From Adiantum capillus-veneris (Eukaryota; Streptophyta; Polypodiopsida; Polypodiales; Pteridaceae), in NCBI GenBank assembly GCA_014529385.2, contig CM043949.1, positions 113,045,977-113,109,976 on the forward strand: a DNA stretch of 64,000 bases, in the 5' to 3' direction. The notes beneath the pieces were generated by a model, which worked only from the letters and a program-made list of their open reading frames with translations, made no database searches and was not told the origin of the DNA. Of the stretch, positions 56,268 to 64,000 are shown in pieces. Each line of letters starts with the position of its first letter. Within the stretch, counting starts at the first letter, position 1. The translations under genes were made by a program, and so were the position numbers.

Positions 56268-58032
56268 TCACCCATTCTTCAAGTTATAAACCACCTTCCG
56301 ACTATGGCCACCCACACGAGGCCTCAACTCCAAATCTCCTGTTGCCGTCTTGCCTAGCTCCTATACCCATGAGCCAAGGTTGTTCTAAAATAAGGGGGTA
56401 TCCTTCTCCCTTCACTGGCATCACATAAGTATCAACCTCTGTAGTGATTCCAAAAACAGAAACTCTCAAAGCTTTCACTACACCCACACAAGTGACAGAG
56501 ACATTATTGGCTATTTTTTCCCTAAAGTTTGATGATTCCATTACCTCTAAACCCAATTGATGCATTAGCTTTTTTGTCATGACACAAACCTCTGCTCCAC
56601 TGTCAATGTAAGTTTTTGGAATCCGTTGTCCCTTGATTTGAGCCTCCACCAAAGGCACTATATCCTTGAGACCATAGGCTTTGATTACACTTACTAGCTT
56701 ACTTCGCTTTGCCCTTGTGCTCACCATTTTTGACCACTGTCGTCGCAGCTTTGGGGAGATATGAAGTAGTTGTGGCCAAGTAATCTTTGGTCCTTGAGAA
56801 CTCACATCAGCTGTCAAGTCATAAGGTTGTGTCCGAGATCCCATAGGGAAATCAGAGATGTCAATTTGAGACCTAGTACGGGTCTTTCTCTTCTTGGCTT
56901 CATCTTTAGTTGCCCGAGATGTACTTGCTTCATTGCTTGCATCTTCGCTTGTTTCTTTACTTACTTCATCTTGGACACGCACACGCTTGATAGGCATTGT
57001 AGCCACTTCATCTATCTTCATCTTCCCTTTAACTATTTCTTCCTGGTTGCTTCTGCCCTTGACGACCTCCTCCATCCTTATGATGCTCACATTTGGTTGA
57101 GTAGCAGGGGCTTGAGCCTGAGCACGAGGTGGCTGCAAAATTTGAGGTTGCGGTTGCTCTTGTGCTTGAGCTCTAGCATGGGGAGGACTTACTTGTTGTC
57201 GAGGACCTCTGACAGGGTATTCATATCTTCTGGGATGAGGGCAATTATACATGCCGTGGACATTTTCCCCACAATTGTAACACAACATTTCCCTTGCTTG
57301 ACGTCGCATTGGTGGCCGATTCCCACCATTCCCCTCAATAGGCCTTCTTGCACCCTGCACAAGATTTACTCTCAAACCCTCTAGCTGGTTTGTGAGATTG
57401 TTTATTTGTTGGAGCATATCTTCTTGTTGACCTCTATTGAGGCCTGGTGCATTAGGCACATTTGGAGGTATGTGAGAAGCTTCTATAGTTGTGATATTGC
57501 CTCCCAAAGATAGCTGGCCAGCTTGGGTTTGATAGAGAATCTTTCGATTCTTTTCCCTGGCAATTCTTAAGGCATCTTCAAAAGTATTTGGAAATTTTCT
57601 CTTTACCTTCTTCCTTAGCAAGGGGTACAAACCTGAGATAAATTGATCCTTTTGGAGGCAAATGGGAGCTCGCTCACCAGGGTTAAGTGAGTCTGACCAT
57701 TGCCCCCAAAGTTTCAGAAAACCTTCCTCATAGGTTGCATAACCGTGAGGGTCAACTTGATGAAGGGCCAGAAGCTGTTGCCATAGTTCTTCTGCCGAAT
57801 TGGCTTGTTGAAATCTTCATAGGAAAGCCGCCTTCAATCCCTCCCATTCAGCTCTTTGGGTTGGATCTAGAGCCTGGAACCATACACTAGCTTCTTCTTT
57901 GAGCACCAAAGGAAAAGCTCTCAATTTCAATGCTTCGTCATCCCTCCCAGAGACAAGGAAAGCCATCTCCAAGTTATCCAAAAAATCCCCAGCATTTTCT
58001 CCACTACGCCCAAAAAAATTAGGGAAAGCCAT
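56268..58032 (-). pseudogene. Gypsy 2 gag and protease
   Basis: ATG 58032 (MAFPNFFGRSGENAGDFLDN) starts gag. A TGA at 57817-57819 interrupts 'KAAFL-stop-RFQQ', where element 1 reads FKRRF, so Arg became stop. The frame resumes to 56302 with the zinc knuckle CYNCGENVHGMYNC, a linker rich in Gln/Pro, and the retropepsin IPKTYIDSGAEVCVMTKKLM (active-site Asp) and YPLILEQPWLMGIGA. A frame break near 56.35 kb precedes 'NLELETSADE', the start of pol. Confidence 0.9.
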
Positions 58033-58054
58033 GATAAAATGGGTTGCCTTCCTC

Positions 58055-58267
58055 TCAATACAGCACACAGATGAAAACGTCTAGGCCCAAATCATATCTT
58101 ATTAAGGGTAGAATAAATGGATTGATAGATGCATTAATCTCAGCTAGACGATGAGGGCCTAGTAAATTCCCTATGATGTTTTGGAACCTAAGCTTTGTGC
58201 TAGTTATTATATGCACCGTTTGTCTAGCAAGAGGTTGGAAAGGTCCATATAAATCCCTATGATTCAT
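58055..58267 (-). CDS. small ORF upstream of gag, ~70-aa family (copy a)
   Basis: MNHRDLYGPFQPLARQTVHI starts a 70-residue frame ending LDVFICVLY. The core 'LGPHRLAEINASINPFILPL' aligns with 'FGAERLREILLSPDPIIFPI' of copy b, which lies 9 bp upstream in transcription, and with the single ORF of Gypsy 1. I do not recognise a domain. The paired arrangement suggests an internal duplication. Confidence 0.55.
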   Translation of the reverse strand: MNHRDLYGPFQPLARQTVHIITSTKLRFQNIIGNLLGPHRLAEINASINPFILPLIRYDLGLDVFICVLY

Positions 58268-58276
58268 GGAGTATGC

Positions 58277-58486
58277 TTAAAACAAGATGAAGATGTGAAC
58301 ATCAAAAGATACATTATACTCCAAAATAGGAAATATTATAGGGTCAGGGGACAACAATATCTCTCTCAACCTCTCAGCTCCAAAATAGAAGACCAATCTT
58401 TGTTGGAAAAAAATCTTTCTATCAATGCGCACATTCACCCTAATATTCTGAACTGATTGAAAGTTGTAGAAAATGGGATTATTCAT
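58277..58486 (-). CDS. small ORF upstream of gag, ~70-aa family (copy b)
   Basis: MNNPIFYNFQSVQNIRVNVR starts a 69-residue frame ending FDVHIFILF. Same pattern as copy a (58055-58267) and the Gypsy 1 ORF. Function unknown. Confidence 0.55.
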   Translation of the reverse strand: MNNPIFYNFQSVQNIRVNVRIDRKIFFQQRLVFYFGAERLREILLSPDPIIFPILEYNVSFDVHIFILF

Positions 58487-58574
58487 TGGTGCATTAAATA
58501 CAAACTTCCATGAAGCACTTCATTGAAGTTCAGCTCTCTTGGATCCCACCATTTGAGAGATGCAAAGAATTTGC

Positions 58575-59018
58575 TCACCAGTGATTAGCTTTGGTGTGAC
58601 CATCTTCAGCTTTGTAGAGTTCATAGGGTTCAATGGCTACCTTCTCAACCACCTTGAGCCTTCTTGCTAGTAGTAGTTGGAGTGCATCACCATATGTAGC
58701 CTCTTGCCAATACCGCACCCCATTGATGTGTAGCTCCCCCTCCAAAAACTTGTTAATACCCGAGTTTGAGAGTGCTTTCACCACCTGAAGTCGAGGCTTC
58801 AAAGGAAGTGTCTTCACACTAGCCACGAAGCACTCAATACAATGCTTTGACCTAGGGACTTGATGACTACAAGATTTTCCTTGAAGTAAAGAAGGGCGTA
58901 TGTAGTTAACTCTCTTTACCTGCATACGTGCCGTTTGTCGATAAAGACGCTTCTTTTCTCGAGATTCTTGGGGAGACCATATTGGAAGTCTTAGGGAATT
59001 TGATGGACCTTCCTTCAT
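58575..59018 (-). CDS. 147-aa ORF after the primer site of Gypsy 2
   Basis: MKEGPSNSLRLPIWSPQESR opens a basic N-terminus (KKRLYRQTARMQVKRVNYIR) followed by 'VKALSNSGINKFLEGELHIN', 'GVRYWQEATYGDALQLLLAR' and a C-terminal 'VEKVAIEPYELYKAEDGHTK'. It is the first ORF of the element on the minus strand, followed by the two ~70-aa ORFs and gag. I do not recognise it. It could be the counterpart of the extra ORF1 described in Ogre/Tat elements. Confidence 0.5.
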   Translation of the reverse strand: MKEGPSNSLRLPIWSPQESREKKRLYRQTARMQVKRVNYIRPSLLQGKSCSHQVPRSKHCIECFVASVKTLPLKPRLQVVKALSNSGINKFLEGELHINGVRYWQEATYGDALQLLLARRLKVVEKVAIEPYELYKAEDGHTKANHW

Positions 59019-59068
59019 AGGATTGACAGAGCGCTGCTTGAGAACTCCTCCGTGGGGGCACCAATTTA

Positions 59069-59182
59069 TGCCGAAGGAAATTTGGAATGGCGGCCTCTAC
59101 ACCAAAACAAACTCCATTGCGCCACAAGGGAAATAAGATGAGGGCACCACCTAGTCTTGGAAGCGTGGACTAGGACCGCTAC

Positions 59183-59248
<66 letters not shown>

Positions 59249-60567
59249 ATCACTATGAATGAAGCATTAACCTTAGTGTGTGTACAAGGAATGGATAACT
59301 TCAAGCACTCCCAACACAAATAGCATGTAGATTACTAAACATCAACTCAAGAATTAGCCAAAATCACATCAAGCACTCTCACACACACATAAAAGATCTC
59401 TCTTAATTAACATAAGTAAGAGGAGGGGAGGTTACTATCATAAAACAATTTGCACTCTATAATGTGCAAAGAATGGAGTGAATGAATGAGCTTTATGGGC
59501 TCATGATGAGTGATACAAAGACTCAATGAGGTTGAGGGAGACTTGAAATTACAAAGGGGGGGGGGGGGGGGGGGAAGGGGGGGCTCTTTATATAGGCAAT
59601 AGAGTGATTAGGAGTGAGGTGAAGATCCAAGTGCAATTTGTACAAATGAAGCTTGATTAGGGACATTCTACCAATGAAGAAGCTCCTTCCAAGTGATTTG
59701 TTGACCAATTTGCAACTAATTGGCTCCATCATCACTTGTGTTGTCTTCACTCCTTCTTCCATAGCTTGAGTCCAAGAGCTTCCTTATTTTAAAATGTAAA
59801 GAATCTACATAAAATCAATGCATATCTAGTAATAATAGGAAGGGGTTGAATGACAACTTATGAATTACAACAAGATTAAGCATGATTTGAGAGGTGATTA
59901 GAAGAGAAATTTGTGATGGTTTTATGAGCTTGAGAGAGAGGAGGAAGGAGGGGAGGGTGAGGAGACTAATGGCTGATTTTAGAGAAGGAATCAATGTAGA
60001 AAAGGAAGGGTGTGTGTGTAAATGTAGAGGGGGTGGTCTCCACCACAGTTGGAAAAGCTGGCGTCCGCCATTTCGGCCATATCTCCTAGACCGTAGATGC
60101 AAAAATTATAAAAAACATATGGTCAGAATCTCCAGATCATCAACTACAACTTTGATGAAGAAAACGTTTCTTGGATCGGAGTGGACGTATTTTTAAAAAT
60201 TCCAGCAAAATCATGTGTTTGTTTTCTTCCTTCACCAAGTCTTCCACCTGGGTCCCATCTGTTTGAATCATCATATGGCTCCAAAGCCATGATAATATGA
60301 GCCCCTCATGACCCTTGAATCATGGGTGTATGGCTCCACAAACACATCATATCTTTTCTTTTCACATTTACATATTTTCCCTTCCCCTTACCATTAGGTT
60401 CTACCTTTCACCTCCTGTGAATTAGTCAAGGAAAAATTCCCTTCAAGTCTTTTTTTTTTGAATTTTTCCAAGAGGTTGTTCTCACTCTTTCTTTTATTGT
60501 AAATCTCTAGAAGCAAGGAAAACCAACAAAATATAGTAAACAAAAAATTTGTGATAGGCTCGGATCA
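59069..60567 (-). repeat. Gypsy element 2, 5' LTR
   Basis: 1499 bp, with (GA)n at about 59187-59246 and a G run near 59557-59582 interrupted by AA. It matches the 3' LTR closely outside these tracts. Confidence 0.95.
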
Positions 60568-61461
60568 ATGCAAAGTTCACTTCAAATTTTTGGAAAGCCT
60601 TATTCTCGAATCTGAGCTACGAGAACCCAGTTAACCTTTAGTACTGCTTCTCATCCTCAAACTGATGGACAGACAAAAAGGACAAATCAAATCATTGAAG
60701 ACATGTTAAGAGCTTATTTTATGCTTGAGAAGAGTAAATGGACTAGATATTTATATTTGGTTGAATTTGTGTATAATTCATCATTCCAACTCTCAATTGG
60801 AATGTTTCCTTTTCAAGCATTTAACGGACAAGAGTGTCTTACTCCACTCAAATGGACAGACCCTCTCATACGAATTCAAGCATCCAAAGAAATGTTGGAT
60901 GAAATAATACAATTATAAAACTGATCTTATACAGCAGTATATTAAGACTGCTCAAGATAGAATAAAGAGATATGTTGATTCAAAACGATCTGCGAGACTT
61001 TTTGAAGAAGGCGATATGGTATTTTTGAGAGTAAAATCCAAACGTAGTTCTTTATCAATGGGTAAGTGTAAGAAGCTAAGTGCTAGATATTGTGGACCTT
61101 TTGTAATCATAGAGCGGATTAATGATCAAGCTTAAGGACTCTTGTTGCCACCACACATAAAGGTACATGATGTTTTTACGTCAGCTTACTCAAGAAGTAT
61201 GTACCTGATCCGCAACATATTCTTGATGATTCTCTATTATCTACATCTACTGAAGGAACTTTTGAAGTATACCCCGAAGTAATACTTCACAGTAGAATCA
61301 AGCCTCTGCGTACTCGGACCATTATTGAACACCTCGTTAAATGGTCAATGTATCCTCAGGAAGATGTCACTTGGGAACGTGATGATGTAATGAGACTAAA
61401 TTATCTAGATTTCATGTCGAGGTGTGGATACTTTGAATTTTTCAAGTGTGAGAGGATGTAA
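60568..61461 (+). pseudogene. chromodomain Gypsy integrase 3' half and chromodomain
   Basis: Continuation of the integrase cut at 51342: KFTSNFWKAL, then 'QTDGQTKRTNQIIEDMLRAY' (the catalytic Glu position after GQT is Lys), 'YLVEFVYNSSFQLSIGMFPF', and out of frame 'KRYVDSKRSARLFEEGDMVF'. From about 61191 the frame reads KKYVPDPQHILDD and ends with a chromodomain-like 'HLVKWSMYPQEDVTWERDDV', stopping at TAA 61459-61461. The chromodomain places the old element among chromoviruses. It is dead by several frame breaks. Confidence 0.82.
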
Positions 61462-61984
61462 GATCCCCAAATTTTGGGTCTCTTCTAGAAATAAGAAAAA
61501 TAGCTTTCAATATCTATTTTGCCAAATTTTGACTTAAGATGCTTGATTGACAGTATTGGAAGGTTCTAAAGTAAAAAGCAAGGTCGTTTCCATGTTCCAA
61601 TAGGTTAGACGAACGTTTGGTTCAGTTTTGAAAAAATCTACTATTTAACTTTTTCATGCTTTTAAGTGCTTTTTATGCTTTTAAGCAAGGTTGGATCCTT
61701 AATCTACGTGTTCCAGGGAAGCTCTGGATCAATTTTCTAAAAATCTATTTTTGAGAGCTTTTCACTCTATTTTTCGCTTTTCTTGAATTTTAGTGCTTTT
61801 TAGTGAAAAGCGAGTTCTCTTTCTTATTCCAATGGACAAGGAAAATAAGAATTTTAGTGCTTTTTACTAAAAATCAAGTCCACTTTCTTATTTCAATGCC
61901 GTCTGTTGCGTCTACTACCGCAAGGCTATACGTATCTATTATACGAAGTGGTGCAAGCTCTTCATCACCATCTCCATAAGCTCT

Positions 61985-62020
<36 letters not shown>

Positions 62021-63100
62021 AGGACACTCTCTCTCTACTTGCTTATTATCTTCTCTCTCGTTTCACGGTGTACGCGCTCTCCGGAAGCTTTCGTCGCGGA
62101 TACCTCTACGTAGCTCTCATCACCGCTCTCTTGCGGCAAAGCAAGAAGCCTTTCAACAGTCCCTAATTGATTCTAAAGTACGGTGAGAAGCTCTAAACTC
62201 CATAGCCATCATCTCTCTCTCTCTCTCTACGTCGTTATTCTGAGTAGTCACCCTCTCGGTGATTGTTTTTTCGCACACGAGTGTATGTATGGATCAACCA
62301 AGTATATACAAATTTTCCCCATGATTATTTCATCCTATTTAACACGTTGATTTATGCACATGATGCGTTTATAGTCACGTGCGTGCATAAAAAGCGCTTT
62401 TTGTTTCACGTCATAGAGACGGTAGGAGCATTGTTTTGGTCATAAATCGCAAACCGTTATGAATCAACCCGAACCCTTTAGAACACATATATAAAAGATC
62501 ATTTAGAACATTTTCTCTCTTAGGTGTCATGTGAAAAACACGCACGAGCTAAGAGATATGGTCAAAAAATAGCTTGCTGCCCACTGCACAACCAAAATGT
62601 TTGGCTCCAAGCTCCTTGGAGAACCACTATATAGATTCATCGGATGGGAAAACCCACTTAACCAATTGAAAAGGTTGATGAAACTTGATGATAAATGAAT
62701 TAAGCTTTGCGTTATCACCTCGGAAATGTGAGATATTAATGCTCTATAATGAGTTTTACCTACACACGTAGGGGTGCTACCAAGGGGGGATACCATATGA
62801 CGTCATGAGTTAACTGAGTTGTTTTTATACGTTTTATGGTTTGTTTGGGTGAGTTGATTTCAACTATTAGATGGCCATAAACTTATGTGAGAGTGTATGG
62901 TTAAACATCCGAACCGCATAGGCAGATATGATTAAAGTGGCTTTCTTTTGGGATTACCGTTTGTTGTGTGAGTACCATATGGGTGAAGTGATGTGATAGA
63001 GTGATAGTATATATTATGGATCGGAGCTTGATGCATTGGTTTGAGTTCAAATACTTTCATTTGCATGTTTTTTGCATGCTCCCGAAAATACCAAAAAGTT
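61457..63100. other. probable 3' LTR start and unassigned sequence
   Basis: TGTAAGATCCCCAAATTTTGGG at 61457 overlaps the end of the chromodomain frame and may start the 3' LTR of the old Gypsy; the end is not found. (CT)n tracts lie at about 61985-62019 and 62211-62229. The rest has no recognised gene. Confidence 0.35.
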
Positions 63101-63129
63101 GTTTTTTGCATATGTGTGGAGTTATGGTT

Positions 63130-63900
63130 TATGGTTGACCTAAAGGTCCGACATTACAAGTTTCAACAAATTGTACCACATCTTTATACATTCCCTTCCG
63201 CCAATATCAATCTTTGATTTTAGCAAAAGTGGCCCAAACTCGCCTGTGACCTGTCCACAATGACTCGAGAAACTCTTTAAGTACCTAGATTGGTGTTACC
63301 CTATCACAAACCACTTGTTGAGGGGCTCCTCTTCGCTTCTTTGGATGTCTCCATAGAAGCCCATCCTATAAAAAATATCCATAAGCCTTATTACCGATTT
63401 GTTTAAACTCTTGATCAGTCCAGTCATCCTGCTTCTTTAGTGTACTCAAATATTTTCCAATCAGTAACCGTTCACCATCATAATTTTCCTCTGCAAAGGA
63501 CTGTAGTGCACAAACCATACTTTTACATTGTCATGCATTTTTGTAGAGGTAAAAAACCTCAAGCCCACTTTTTTGAAAACATAGTCTCCTCATCCTTAAA
63601 TCTGGACCTGGACAACATGTCAACTACCAGCTACATGCCTTCGAGTGTTCTTCTTTCCAAAAAAAAATTTGTTCCTTTCTGAGCAATTGGTATAACACCT
63701 CTGCAACATGTGAAAAATGTGGTAAGCAAATCAAGTAAAAAACACATGCACCTAAAAATCTTCACACTTCTGTAATCAAATTGCATGTCTCTTTCATTCT
63801 TTGAATAGAATCACTTTGACAGGACTGGGTCTTCTACCAGATGGTCCACATAAGTGCCCCACAATCAAGACTTATTTTACCCCAAAAATAGACTTTTTTC
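63130..63900 (-). pseudogene. degraded Gypsy RNase H-integrase junction
   Basis: On the minus strand I read 'LVADMLSRSRFKDEE' (end of a Gypsy RNase H), then in shifting frames 'DGLLWRHPKKRRGAPQQVV', 'VLKEFLESLWTGHRRVWATF' and 'AKIKDWYWRKGMYKDVVQFV', the zinc-binding N-terminus of an integrase. Many stops are present. It is from yet another Gypsy lineage, with no LTR in the window. Confidence 0.65.
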
Positions 63901-64000
63901 CTGAGAGTGTAGGTTGATCTCTCTAAGCCTTGATAATATCCTGTCACAATCAACAATACGGTTAGCCACAAACTGTCTCCTCCCCCTCTTATCTTTAGCT

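Larger units (their letters stand above)
51343..60567 (-). mobile_element. Tat-like Ty3/Gypsy element 2 (9.2 kb)
   Basis: LTRs at 51343-52835 and 59069-60567 share ends TG(A/C)CGAAGG...CGGATCA and are flanked by ATGC (51339-51342 and 60568-60571). On the minus strand the order is 5' LTR, primer site TGGTGCCCCCAC, three small ORFs, gag, protease, RT, RNase H, second RNase H, integrase, polypurine tract (TTTGGGGGGGCTA, about 52836-52848) and 3' LTR. It is related to but clearly diverged from element 1. It splits the integrase of an older + strand Gypsy. Confidence 0.93.

Noticed and set aside
52086-60102. Duplicated ~95-100 codon frames at 52.1-52.5 and 59.8-60.2 kb on both strands
   Set aside because: They lie inside the two LTRs of Gypsy 2 and are open on both strands by chance.
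62527-62796. 89-codon minus-strand frame
   Set aside because: Neither strand shows a recognisable motif; it may be part of an old LTR.

Overview
The window looks like nuclear DNA from a large, transposon-rich land-plant genome. No conventional bacterial or organellar gene is present. Introns are short GT-AG introns, (CT/GA)n microsatellites are abundant, and the transposable elements are plant types: Tat-like Ty3/Gypsy with two RNase H domains, a chromodomain Gypsy, Ty1/Copia, LINE, CACTA-like and MITE. The co-occurrence of a Penelope-like element and divergent Gypsy lineages makes me favour a fern or other seed-free plant. That is an inference, not a proven assignment.

Layout. 1-4.5 kb: a decayed Penelope-like reverse transcriptase on the + strand. 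4.7-6.9 kb: a possible promoter and first exon, a 281-bp tandem duplication and a foldback. 7.2-11.1 kb, minus strand: an intron-containing transposase-like gene followed by a remarkable histone H3 relative. The H3 frame runs 288 codons without a frameshift, begins MARTK-stop-TAR, carries a tail of about 200 codons and ends in a recognisable H3 core, but has four internal stops. 11.6-20 kb: LINE remnants, four LINE/SINE-like 3' tails with a shared hairpin, a 502-bp MITE and a GA-rich minisatellite. 20.7-25.9 kb: a structurally complete Ty1/Copia element on the minus strand (5-bp target duplication GAGAT) with a deleted integrase core. 29.4-30.0 kb: a tandem repeat of about 182 bp with a tRNA-like head. 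30.3-30.45 kb: a CACTA-like end.

About 34-49.2 kb on the + strand holds a retroelement with an unusual polyprotein made of repeated Y-x-D-x-x-G-x-x-Y modules, two retropepsin-like remnants and no reverse transcriptase that I can see. It is interrupted by a 9.3-kb Tat-like Gypsy (38967-48265, minus) and then resumes with a polypurine tract and a 3' LTR. From 50.3 to 61.5 kb a decayed chromodomain Gypsy (+) is split inside its integrase by a second 9.2-kb Tat-like Gypsy (51343-60567, minus). A further degraded Gypsy lies at 63.1-63.9 kb (minus).

The most novel items are the long-tailed H3 gene, its position downstream of the transposase-like gene, the YxDxxGxxY polyprotein, and a family of about 70-residue ORFs upstream of gag in both Tat-like elements. 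Where a relative in the window or a known family shows the original residue, most internal stops fit single C-to-T changes. That is the pattern expected when methylated, silenced DNA decays.
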